15,559 bases of DNA from NCBI GenBank assembly GCA_937915785.1, contig CALGGY010000007.1, forward strand, positions 1-15,559, read 5' to 3'. The DNA is from an uncultured Bacteroidales bacterium (GTDB taxonomy: Bacteria > Bacteroidota > Bacteroidia > Bacteroidales > P3). A model generated the notes under the pieces. The model was not told the DNA's origin, did not search any database, and saw only the letters and a list, made by a program, of their open reading frames with translations. The position numbers and the translations under genes are program-made. Positions 7,946 through 15,445 of this stretch are shown here, piece by piece; the stretch's first letter is position 1, and the number at the start of each line of letters is the position of its first letter.

Positions 7946-10054
7946 ATGAAAACAATTCTTACTCTTGTCTCCAATATCTGGCGCGAACTGCTGCTCATAA
8001 CCTATGCACTGCTGCTGTTTTTTTTCCCGGAAAACAAAAACATACTTATTATTGGGGCCATAATACTGCTGGCCATTTTGGTCCGCTTTTTGGTGAAATA
8101 CCACTCCAAGCCGGCAAAATTTGTCCTCGACCAGACCCTTGCCAAAGGCATCTGGGGCCAGCTGGGACTTGCTCTGAGCGCTTTTCTGGTGGTTTTCGAC
8201 GTTGCAGCATCTATCTACGTGTACAAAGGCAAAAACGGCGGCAGCATGGCTTTCGCCGACCTTGTTAGTCCCGTTACCATGCAAAAAACCGCCTACAATG
8301 GCGATGTGGCCATTTTCCCGATAATAATGTACCTGCTGGGAGTGGTGGTTTTCACCGGACTGGTGGTGGCCACAATCAACCGCATTGCCGCCACCCGCGC
8401 CGACAACTACAAGCTGGGACACAGCACCTACCGCAATATCAACGGCCATTACATAATTATTGGCTACGGCGAAACCTGCGTGCCGCTTATCGCCAACCTC
8501 CAAAAACGCCACCCCATCGGCCGCATGCCATACATCATTATACTAACCAGCCAAAACGTGCCCGACATACGCCGACACATACAAACCCAACTGCCCGATG
8601 CGGAAAAAAACATCGTCATCTACTCCGGCAACCTCAACTCCGAAAACCAGCTGCTGAGGCTCAACATACACTCCGCCCGCGAAGTGTTCGTGCTTGGCGA
8701 AAAGGAAGGCAGCGGACGCGACTCCATGAACCTCGAATGCGCAAAAAAAATCAAAGAGATACGACAACGCTCGAATGCCGCCATACTTCGTATCAACGTG
8801 CAGTTCGACAAAGCCATGTCGTACTCCACCATCAAGCAGATAACAATACCCAAGGACTATTATTCGCACAACGGCCGCCAGATCACCTACCTGCGTCCGT
8901 TCAACTTTTTCGAAAACTGGGCGCGCATGCTATGGGGCACCTACGCCCTCGACGGCTACCGCACCCTCGACCGCGGACAAATGGCCGAAAACAACAAACA
9001 TGTGCACCTCGTCATTGTTGGCCTCAACAACATGGGCGTGGCACTGCTGCTCGAGGCGCTGCGCCTGTGCCACTACCCCAACTACGACGAGCGTACCGGC
9101 GCCAACAAAACCATCATCACCGTGGTGGACAACAACATGGACGACCTGCTACCACTCTTAAAATCGCGCTACCACACCATAAACCAAATTCCCGACATAG
9201 AACTGCAGTTCCTCAAAAACAGGGTGGAAGACCCCGACGTGCGCCAAACGCTGAAACTGTCGGCCACCAGCCCCGACACCATACTCACCGTGGCTATCTG
9301 CCTCAACGACCCCGACCTCAACCTCAGCACCGCCCTCAGCCTTCCAGACCAACTGTTTTTCAACATTGTTCGCAACCCAAAAGGCTACGACCAAGTGGTG
9401 CCCAACAGCAACGTGGAAATTCTTGTGCGACAACAGATGCAGACAGGCATGGCCGAGCTGCTGAGCAACGAAAACGACCGCTACCACAACATAAAAGTGT
9501 TCGGCACGCTGGACAAAGGCATGGACGACCGCCTTGTGGACGACATCATGCCAATGATTATCAACGCTTTCTACACCTACAGCTACGGCAACGGCTTTTC
9601 CATCGACACCAGCAAATACCCATCGTTTTTCGAATACGCCAACGCCGAACCGCAACGCGCCCTTGCCGACGCCTACCACCTGTGGATACCCCTCAACGAG
9701 GACATGCGCTTTGCAAACCGCTATCAGATAGAGATTTACCGCACCTACAAAACCTACCGTCAGCAACTGGAAAACAACCCCGCCATACTTTACCAGATGG
9801 AGCACCTGCGCTGGCTGGCCGACCGCTGCATTACGGGCTACAGCGACTCGCACACCTTTGTAAACCCCGACGGCTCCACGGGGATAAAGGACAAACGCCT
9901 GAAACTGCATTTCGACATAATACCCTACCACAAACTTACCGAAGGCGAAAAGGACAAGGACAAAAACGTGGTGGTGAATTTGGACAAAGTGTCGGCGCTG
10001 GCCGAGAGCTGCCGCCGGCAGTTCGGCAGCAACCTGTTTGCCATTTTCAAATAG
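7946..10054 (+). CDS. Predicted CASTOR/POLLUX-like channel with two RCK-type domains and a RyR-like domain
   Basis: This is a 702-residue membrane protein. Four hydrophobic segments are visible at about 13-28, 33-50, 70-92 and 122-145. The loop between the last two (93-121) sits where a pore would lie, and the final helix runs into a basic segment (INRIAATR), as in CASTOR/POLLUX ion channels. No canonical TVGYG potassium filter is present. A first Rossmann (TrkA-N/RCK-like) domain starts at HYIIIGYGE (168-176), and a second starts at HVHLVIVGLNNMG (352-364). The C-terminal part has MEHLRWLADRCITGY (618-632) and FDIIPYHKL (656-664), characteristic of the prokaryotic RyR-like domain. It probably gates ion flow in response to a cytoplasmic ligand; ion and ligand are unknown. 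It begins 36 nt after dnaG with no clear promoter, so it is likely co-transcribed, and it is convergent with porX. Architecture is moderately certain; channel function is inferred. Confidence 0.75.
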   Translation: MKTILTLVSNIWRELLLITYALLLFFFPENKNILIIGAIILLAILVRFLVKYHSKPAKFVLDQTLAKGIWGQLGLALSAFLVVFDVAASIYVYKGKNGGSMAFADLVSPVTMQKTAYNGDVAIFPIIMYLLGVVVFTGLVVATINRIAATRADNYKLGHSTYRNINGHYIIIGYGETCVPLIANLQKRHPIGRMPYIIILTSQNVPDIRRHIQTQLPDAEKNIVIYSGNLNSENQLLRLNIHSAREVFVLGEKEGSGRDSMNLECAKKIKEIRQRSNAAILRINVQFDKAMSYSTIKQITIPKDYYSHNGRQITYLRPFNFFENWARMLWGTYALDGYRTLDRGQMAENNKHVHLVIVGLNNMGVALLLEALRLCHYPNYDERTGANKTIITVVDNNMDDLLPLLKSRYHTINQIPDIELQFLKNRVEDPDVRQTLKLSATSPDTILTVAICLNDPDLNLSTALSLPDQLFFNIVRNPKGYDQVVPNSNVEILVRQQMQTGMAELLSNENDRYHNIKVFGTLDKGMDDRLVDDIMPMIINAFYTYSYGNGFSIDTSKYPSFFEYANAEPQRALADAYHLWIPLNEDMRFANRYQIEIYRTYKTYRQQLENNPAILYQMEHLRWLADRCITGYSDSHTFVNPDGSTGIKDKRLKLHFDIIPYHKLTEGEKDKDKNVVVNLDKVSALAESCRRQFGSNLFAIFK

Positions 10055-10061
10055 CAGATAA

Positions 10062-10113
10062 CAGGCAGTGCCATGCCGCCAATGGCATTATCGCCCCGGT
10101 TTCAGCCTGCCTG
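10062..10113. terminator. Possible bidirectional terminator between the channel gene and porX
   Basis: In this 76-nt convergent gap CAGGCAG (10062-10068) pairs with CTGCCTG (10107-10113). Inside it TGCCAT (10069-10074) pairs with ATGGCA (10082-10087) around a 7-nt loop. The nested structure suits a stop signal for both converging genes, but neither strand has a long U tract directly after the stem, so confidence is low. Confidence 0.35.
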
Positions 10114-10130
10114 CCGGAAATAATAGTCTT

Positions 10131-11681
10131 TTATCTGTTTTTCAGAACAATAAACGGCACCAGATTTTCCTCCATCGATATGCCGCCGTGCTGGAAAGTG
10201 TTCATGTAATACTGAACGTACTGGTTGTAGTTGTTGGGATATGCGAAAAAATCGTTGCGGTGTGCAAAAATATAAGGCGACGTAACGTACAGCTTGGGCA
10301 AGAAAATTTTCGAGGCATCTTTCACCTCGAACACCTGCTTGGGATTGTAGTCGAGCAGGCGCCCAACCTTGTAACGCAAATTCACCGACACATCCTTGTC
10401 GCCTTTCACCTTTACAGGATTGTTTATTTTCACCGAACCGTGGTCGGTGGTGATGACAAGGTTCACATTCTCCTCCGACAGGCGTTTGAGGAACTCCATA
10501 AGGGGCGAATGCTCGAGCCACGAAAGGGTGAGCGAACGGTACGACTGCTCGTTTTCGGCCAGCTCCCTTATTATGTCGAGTTCGGTGCGCGCATGCGAAA
10601 GCATGTCGATGAAATTGTATAACACCACCGTCAGCTTGTTCTGCATCATCCGGGAAATGTTGTCGACCAGTTTTTTGCCAAAAGTGGCGTTGAGCACCTT
10701 GTGGTACGAGTGTTTGATGTTGTACCCGTGGCGTTTCAGATATTCGTCGAGGAGCTCGTTTTCAAACTGGTTTTTGTTGCCCTCCTCGGTTTCGTTTATC
10801 CAGTATTGGGGATATTTTTTCTGAATCTCGGAAGGCATAAGTCCCGAAAACAGGGCATTGCGGGCATATTGCGTGATGGTGGGCAGAATGCTGTAATAAA
10901 CAAGCTCCTGCTCGGTACGGAACAGGGTCTCGAATGTCTGCTGGGTGTATTTCCACTGGTCGAAACGGAAATTGTCGATAACGATAAGGAAAGTAGGCTT
11001 GCTGTCGGCCAACAGCGGAAACATCTTTTCCTTGAGCACCGTGGGCGACATCAGAGGTTTTTCGGCACTGCCCGAAAGCCAATCCATATAGTTTTGTTCG
11101 TAGAAACGGCAAAACAGCTGGTTGGCCTCGGCACGCTGCGAATATAGTATCTCGTGGGTGTTGCGGTCGCCAGTCTGAGAAAGCTCCAAATCCCACGAAA
11201 CCAGCCGTTTGTAGATATCCACCCACTGGTCGGCCGAAAGCGGGTTCATCAGTTCCATGCTGATGCTGCGGAAATTCTGCTGGTACGACTGTATGGATTT
11301 TTCTTCGGCCAAACGCTTGCCCTCGGTGTGCTTTTTCACCGTAAGCAGTATCTGGTTGGGTTTCACGGGCTTTATCAGATAGTCGGATATTTTGCCCCCG
11401 AGAGCCTCTTCCATAATATGCTCCTCCTCGCTTTTGGTAATCATCACCACAGGGGTCATCGGATAGTGGGTTTTTATTATGCCAAGTGTGTCCAAACCGC
11501 TGATTCCCGGCATGTTCTCGTCCAAAAACACAATGTCCACCACCTGCCGCTTAAGCTCGTCCAAAGCATCGTCGCCACTAGTTACGGCAATAACTTCGTA
11601 GCCTTTTTCCTCCAAAAACATAATGTGGGGCTTTAGCAGATCTATCTCGTCGTCAGCCCATAGAATGGTTGTTTTGTCCAT
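10131..11681 (-). CDS. porX: PorX-type response regulator (receiver + PglZ phosphatase-like domain)
   Basis: The protein is 516 residues from the chosen ATG at 11681. An in-frame TTG two codons upstream would add two residues, but family members begin near this ATG. Residues 1-120 form a receiver domain with acidic D10/D11, phospho-acceptor D54 (VFLDENMPG), T82 and K104. A linker leads to a PglZ domain of the alkaline-phosphatase superfamily (about 205-516), with predicted metal or catalytic residues in FLIVIDNFRFDQW (D236), LPTITQYARN (T268/T270), NFIDMLSHAR (D359, H363), TTDHGS (D413, H414) and FQHGG (H498). In Porphyromonas and Flavobacterium relatives, PorX works with the kinase PorY and sigma factor SigP to control type IX secretion, and its PglZ domain is reported to cleave oligonucleotides. 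No porY or T9SS gene lies nearby. No clear promoter was found. Confidence 0.93.
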   Translation of the reverse strand: MDKTTILWADDEIDLLKPHIMFLEEKGYEVIAVTSGDDALDELKRQVVDIVFLDENMPGISGLDTLGIIKTHYPMTPVVMITKSEEEHIMEEALGGKISDYLIKPVKPNQILLTVKKHTEGKRLAEEKSIQSYQQNFRSISMELMNPLSADQWVDIYKRLVSWDLELSQTGDRNTHEILYSQRAEANQLFCRFYEQNYMDWLSGSAEKPLMSPTVLKEKMFPLLADSKPTFLIVIDNFRFDQWKYTQQTFETLFRTEQELVYYSILPTITQYARNALFSGLMPSEIQKKYPQYWINETEEGNKNQFENELLDEYLKRHGYNIKHSYHKVLNATFGKKLVDNISRMMQNKLTVVLYNFIDMLSHARTELDIIRELAENEQSYRSLTLSWLEHSPLMEFLKRLSEENVNLVITTDHGSVKINNPVKVKGDKDVSVNLRYKVGRLLDYNPKQVFEVKDASKIFLPKLYVTSPYIFAHRNDFFAYPNNYNQYVQYYMNTFQHGGISMEENLVPFIVLKNR

Positions 11682-11819
11682 ATTCAATCGCGTTTGTACA
11701 TTAACGCAAAAACACCTTTTTTGTTATTGCCGACGCATTTTTTTTTAAACGTCGCAGTCTTTTTTCGGACCTGTGCCACTTGCGTCGAAAATGCATTTGC
11801 GGCACTTTCGCCAAAAACA

Positions 11820-11851
11820 TTTGCTTTTTTCGTAAAAAAATACGACCTTTG
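11820..11851 (+). promoter_or_regulatory. Probable Bacteroidota promoter for the phosphohexomutase gene
   Basis: TTTG (11820-11823) is followed after exactly 20 nt by GACCTTTG (11844-11851), which differs from TAnnTTTG at one position. The predicted start is about 60 nt before the ATG. A 10-bp palindrome, AAATGCATTT (11789-11798), flanked by GTGCC (11773-11777) and GGCAC (11801-11805), sits just upstream and could bind a regulator. The rest of the 11682-11918 gap shows no gene. Confidence 0.55.
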
Positions 11852-11918
11852 CCAAATCAAAACGTGTTGCAAAACACACCGCAAATAAACCAGATTACAC
11901 ACCAAAAACAATACAATC

Positions 11919-13658
11919 ATGACATTGGACAAAACCACCGAGCAAAATGTAAACACGTGGCTCAATGGTAATTACGATGAAGAAACGAAAGCCGCTATCC
12001 GCAAAATGGCGGCCGAAAACCCCGAAGAGTTGAACGAAAGTTTCTACAAAAATCTGGAGTTTGGCACCGGCGGACTGCGCGGAATAATGGGCATTGGCAC
12101 CAACCGCATGAACCGCTACACCGTGGCTATGGCCACCCAAGGCCTTGCCAACTACGTGCTGAAAACCATTGCCAACAACGCCCCTCAGCCCAAAGCGGCC
12201 ATCTCGCACGACAGCCGCAACAACAGCCGCCAATTTGCCGAAATCACCGCCAAAGTGCTGGCAGCCAACGGTTTCAAAGTGTACCTGTTCGAAAACCTGC
12301 GCCCCACCCCCGAACTATCGTTTGCCGTAAGGCACTACGGCTGCAACATTGGCGTGATGGTTACAGCTTCGCACAATCCCAAGGAATACAACGGTTACAA
12401 AGCCTACTGGAGCGACGGCTGCCAGCTGGTGGCTCCGCACGACACCAACGTTATCGGCGAAGTGCTGAAAATAAAAACCCTCGGCGACATAAAACAATCC
12501 GGCGGCGAGGACAACATACAGATCATAGGCAAGGAAACGGATGAGATTTATCTTGCCAAAATATTGGAAAACAGCCTGTTGCCTGATGTGGTAAAACGTC
12601 AGCACGACCTTAAAATCGTGTATTCGCCACTGCACGGCACTGGCATCACCCTTGTGCCGCAAGCCTTGGCAAAAATGGGTTTCACCAACGTGCATGTGGT
12701 TGAACAGCAGGCCGTTGCCGATGGCAATTTTCCCACCACCAAATCGCCCAACCCCGAAGAGAAAGCGGCAATGGAGCTGTCCATGGACCTTGCCAAAAGC
12801 ATCGACGCCGACATTGTGATGGCCACCGACCCCGATGCAGACCGCGTGGGAGTGGCCGTGAAACGCAACTCCGGACAATGGATGCTGCTCAACGGCAACC
12901 AAACAGCTTCCATACTTATCTACTACCTGCTGATGCAACGCAAACGCCTCGGTCTGCAACAACCCAACGACTTCATCGTGAAAACCATAGTTACCTCCGA
13001 ACTGCTGACCGACATAGCACGCAAAAACGGCGTGAAAAGCTACGACGTGCTCACCGGTTTCAAATACATCGGCAACAAAATCCTGGAACTTGAAGGTCGT
13101 GAACGTTTCATCGGCGGAGGCGAGGAGAGCTACGGCTACCTCATCGGCGATTTTGTACGCGACAAGGACGCCGTAAGCGCCTGCACCATGATAGCCGAAA
13201 TAGCGGCTTGGGCCAAAGACCAAGGCAAAACTTTCTTCGACATACTCTGCGACCTCTACGTGAAATACGGTTTCTACAAGGAGTCGCTGCTTTCCATCAC
13301 CAAAAAAGGCAAGTCGGGCAACGAAGAGATAAAGCAGATGATGACCGATTTCCGCCACAACACACCAAAGCATATTGCCGGCTCCGACGTGGTTTGTGTA
13401 AAGGACTACTCCACCCTGCTGAGCACCGACACCAAAACCGGCACAGCCGAACACATCGACCTGCCCAAGAGCGACGTGCTACAGTTTTTCACCGCCGACG
13501 GCAGCAAAGTTACCGTGCGCCCCTCCGGCACCGAACCCAAGATAAAATTCTATTTCGGTGTGAAAGGCACTTTGGCCAACGCCAACGATTACGACACTGT
13601 GGACCAAGCCCTCGCACAGAAAATCGAAGCCATCAAAGCCTCGCTGGAACTGGCATAA
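11919..13658 (+). CDS. Phosphoglucomutase/phosphomannomutase (alpha-D-phosphohexomutase)
   Basis: This 579-residue cytoplasmic enzyme should interconvert sugar 1- and 6-phosphates, linking glycolysis to nucleotide-sugar and glycan synthesis. All four family signatures are present in order: the active-site loop TASHNPKEYNGYK with phosphoserine S151; the metal loop ATDPDADRVG with D304, D306 and D308; the sugar-binding loop GGGEESYGY (399-407); and the phosphate-binding loop RPSGTEPKIKF (534-544). N-terminal FGTGGLRGIMG (48-58) and the length point to the larger PGM2-like subgroup, whose members may act on glucose, mannose or pentose phosphates. The sequence does not settle substrate preference, so no symbol is given. 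The gene has its own promoter and a strong terminator, and is divergent from porX. Confidence 0.94.
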   Translation: MTLDKTTEQNVNTWLNGNYDEETKAAIRKMAAENPEELNESFYKNLEFGTGGLRGIMGIGTNRMNRYTVAMATQGLANYVLKTIANNAPQPKAAISHDSRNNSRQFAEITAKVLAANGFKVYLFENLRPTPELSFAVRHYGCNIGVMVTASHNPKEYNGYKAYWSDGCQLVAPHDTNVIGEVLKIKTLGDIKQSGGEDNIQIIGKETDEIYLAKILENSLLPDVVKRQHDLKIVYSPLHGTGITLVPQALAKMGFTNVHVVEQQAVADGNFPTTKSPNPEEKAAMELSMDLAKSIDADIVMATDPDADRVGVAVKRNSGQWMLLNGNQTASILIYYLLMQRKRLGLQQPNDFIVKTIVTSELLTDIARKNGVKSYDVLTGFKYIGNKILELEGRERFIGGGEESYGYLIGDFVRDKDAVSACTMIAEIAAWAKDQGKTFFDILCDLYVKYGFYKESLLSITKKGKSGNEEIKQMMTDFRHNTPKHIAGSDVVCVKDYSTLLSTDTKTGTAEHIDLPKSDVLQFFTADGSKVTVRPSGTEPKIKFYFGVKGTLANANDYDTVDQALAQKIEAIKASLELA

Positions 13659-13688
13659 AGCGACATCGATTTAAACAGGAAAACAAAG

Positions 13689-13719
13689 AAAAACCACCGT
13701 CTTTCGAGCGGTGGTTTTT
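13689..13719. terminator. Strong bidirectional rho-independent terminator
   Basis: AAAAACCACCG (13689-13699) pairs perfectly with CGGTGGTTTTT (13709-13719) around a 9-nt loop. On the plus strand the stem runs into T-rich sequence, ending the phosphohexomutase transcript 31 nt after its stop codon. On the minus strand the stem also ends in TTTTT followed by CTTTG, ending the tRNA-Ala transcript. It therefore serves both converging units. Confidence 0.9.
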
Positions 13720-13741
13720 GTGTTTTGTTTTTATTGATGCG

Positions 13742-13815
13742 TGGAGTATAACGGAATCGAACCGATGACCTCTTGACTGCCAGTCAAACGCTCTAGCCAA
13801 CTGAGCTAATACCCC
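13742..13815 (-). tRNA. tRNA-Ala (anticodon GGC)
   Basis: This is a 74-nt cloverleaf. The acceptor stem GGGGTAT pairs with ATACTCC and carries the G3:U70 wobble pair that marks alanine tRNAs, followed by discriminator A. The D stem is GCTC/GAGC. The anticodon stem TTTGA/TCAAG holds the loop CTGGCAG, giving anticodon GGC for codon GCC. The variable loop is AGGTC and the T loop is TTCGATT. The T stem ATCGG/CCGTT has one U-U mismatch (positions 50 and 64). The 3' CCA is not encoded and must be added after transcription. GCC is a frequent codon in these GC3-rich genes. Confidence 0.95.
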
Positions 13816-13830
13816 ATCGTTTTGAGTTTG

Positions 13831-13862
13831 CAAAATTACAACTTTTTTTCAGAAAAAACAAA
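13831..13862 (-). promoter_or_regulatory. Bacteroidota-type promoter for tRNA-Ala
   Basis: On the minus strand, TTTG (13859-13862) and TAATTTTG (13831-13838) are exact matches to the -33 and -7 elements, with exactly 20 nt between them. The expected start falls about 9 nt before the tRNA, leaving a very short 5' leader. Confidence 0.8.
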
Positions 13863-14010
13863 TCTCAAAACATTTTTTTCGTTTCATCTATAGCTAAAAA
13901 AATATATGTTGCAGTTTTTCAATATTTTAAAATTGAACTCTGACACAAAAATAATGTTTCTTCAACCGCATACAAGACGTGATATTTCGCAAAAAAGGTA
14001 GCGGTTCAAA

Positions 14011-14032
14011 GCTAAAAACACTTTTTTTAGGC
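14011..14032 (-). terminator. Candidate terminator after the MalY/PatB-type gene
   Basis: CTAAAAA (14012-14018) pairs with TTTTTAG (14024-14030) around a 5-nt loop, about 10 nt beyond the stop codon of the aminotransferase gene. A bulged base allows one more G:C pair. The stem is AU-rich with no clear U tract after it, so this is only a candidate. The rest of 13863-14040 is AT-rich with no gene seen. Confidence 0.3.
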
Positions 14033-14040
14033 ACAAAAAA

Positions 14041-15210
14041 TCATGCAAAAGACCTGCAAATTTTTTCAAGAGCCTGAGCCAGCACGCTCCTCGGGCACCC
14101 GATATTGAGTCGGAAAAAGCCTTTGTATGCCTCGCCACCAAAAGCCACGCCATCGTTTAGAGCCACCTTGGCCACATCGAGCAGCCGTGCTTTTATCTCG
14201 TTGTTGGTCAGGCCAGTGGCACGAAAATCCATCCAAACCAAAAACGATGCTTCGGGAGCCATAGCCACCACCTGCGGAAGGTGTTTTTTCAAAAAATCCA
14301 TTGTAAACGCCACATTGCCAGCTATATACTCGCGCACCTGCAGCAGCCAGTCGTTGCCATAGCGGTAGGCAGCCTCGGCGGCAGTGTAGGCAAACACATT
14401 GCCGTTGGCCACTTCGAAACCGTCGAGGTAGCCAAAATAAGTGTTGCGCAACGTTGGGTCGGGGATATATGCAATGCTGCTGCCCATGCCGGCTATGTTG
14501 AACGTTTTGCTTGGAGCAATGAAAGTCAGAGTGTTGGCCCTTGCCTCGCTGGATATGGTTGTGAACGATGTGTGATGGAAGCCGGGCAGCGTAAGGTCGG
14601 CATGTATTTCATCGGAAATGACAATGGTTCCGGTTCTACGGCAAATTTGGTCGATACGTTGCAGGTCGGATTTGCCCCACACAGTGCCGCCGGGATTGTG
14701 GGGGTTGGAGAGCAGTAGCAGCTTACAGCCCTCGGCCTTGCTGGCAAAATCGTCGAAATCGATGGCAAACCGGCCGCCGACAGTTTTCAATGCCGAGCAC
14801 ACCAGCTTGCGCTGCGAGTAGGTGGGCAGATCAACAAAAGGCGGATAAACGGGGGTCATAACAAGTATGCCGTCGCCTTTTTCGGTGAAAGCCTGTATGG
14901 CAAAAGCAATGGCAGCAACTATGCCGGGCACAAAATGGAGCTCGTTTTTTTGCGCTTTTACTGCATAATGACTGTCCAGCCAGTTGGTTACAGCTTCGAA
15001 ATAGGAGTCGGAACCAAAGGTGTAGGCCAGCACCTCGTGGTTGCAACGCTGTTTTATGGCATCCATAACAAAGTCCGGCGAGCGGAAATCCATGTCGGCA
15101 ACCCACATTGCCTGCAGGTCGTTGGTGCCATATATGCGGTCCATCATGTCGTGCTTCACACACGAGGTGCCACGACGCTGTATAATCTCGTCAAAATTGT
15201 ATCTCTTCAT
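14041..15210 (-). CDS. MalY/PatB-family PLP enzyme (probable cystathionine beta-lyase)
   Basis: This 389-residue fold-type I PLP enzyme has the MalY/PatB signature. The N-terminus is MKRYNFDEIIQRRGTSCVKHD with WVADMDFRSP (36-45). Cofactor and substrate residues lie in SNPHNPGG (168-175), ISDEIHADL (198-206, D200 binding the pyridine nitrogen), and APSKTFNIAG (232-241), where K235 is the predicted Schiff-base lysine. FRLNIGCPR (366-374) supplies the carboxylate-binding arginine. Family members cleave C-S bonds of cystathionine or cysteine (beta-lyase, releasing pyruvate, ammonia and a thiol), feeding methionine synthesis or producing sulfide; some also act as aminotransferases or regulators. 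The sequence does not separate these roles. The gene stands alone between two tRNA genes with its own probable promoter. Family assignment is firm; substrate is by homology. Confidence 0.9.
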   Translation of the reverse strand: MKRYNFDEIIQRRGTSCVKHDMMDRIYGTNDLQAMWVADMDFRSPDFVMDAIKQRCNHEVLAYTFGSDSYFEAVTNWLDSHYAVKAQKNELHFVPGIVAAIAFAIQAFTEKGDGILVMTPVYPPFVDLPTYSQRKLVCSALKTVGGRFAIDFDDFASKAEGCKLLLLSNPHNPGGTVWGKSDLQRIDQICRRTGTIVISDEIHADLTLPGFHHTSFTTISSEARANTLTFIAPSKTFNIAGMGSSIAYIPDPTLRNTYFGYLDGFEVANGNVFAYTAAEAAYRYGNDWLLQVREYIAGNVAFTMDFLKKHLPQVVAMAPEASFLVWMDFRATGLTNNEIKARLLDVAKVALNDGVAFGGEAYKGFFRLNIGCPRSVLAQALEKICRSFA

Positions 15211-15266
15211 TGCAAATTACAGTGTTTCAAGATGATAACAGAACTTTCCATTTATTTTTTGCATTA

Positions 15267-15298
15267 CAAAAATACAAAAAAGTTTGGACACCAAAAAA
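15267..15298 (-). promoter_or_regulatory. Possible promoter for the MalY/PatB-type gene
   Basis: On the minus strand TATTTTTG (15267-15274) matches the TAnnTTTG -7 box exactly. At a 20-nt spacing the -33 position reads TTTT (15295-15298), three of four matches. The region is very rich in A and T, so a chance match is possible. The gap from 15211 to 15504 otherwise holds only the tRNA-Val promoter and no credible gene. Confidence 0.4.
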
Positions 15299-15445
15299 CA
15301 ATAAAAAAAATACATTTTTTTAGAAAATGGCACCCCAAAGTTAACATTGCACAGCATGAAAACAGATTTCCACAACGCAATACCACATTTTATCAATCCG
15401 AAAATCAGCATTTTACAAACTTTTATGTCATTAAAAAAAGAAAAG

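Noticed and set aside
8737..10209. 490-residue frame inside the channel-like gene and running past its end
   Set aside because: It is Arg/Pro/His/Gln-rich out-of-frame translation of a gene with recognisable domains, and it extends into the convergent porX gene.
11682..11687. TTG start for porX two codons upstream of the ATG
   Set aside because: The ATG at 11681 gives the expected family N-terminus (MDKTTILWADDEID), and a TTG start is not needed.
11684..11965. 93-residue minus-strand frame across the porX/phosphohexomutase gap
   Set aside because: It overlaps the start of the phosphohexomutase gene and its promoter and has AT-driven composition.
12315..13454. 379-residue antisense frame opposite the phosphohexomutase gene
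   Set aside because: The plus strand encodes all four hexomutase signatures here; the antisense product has no recognisable motif.
13633..13833. 66-residue frame ending in LARAFDWQSRGHRFDS-like sequence
   Set aside because: This is translation of the tRNA-Ala gene and its terminator, a common false protein call at tRNA loci.
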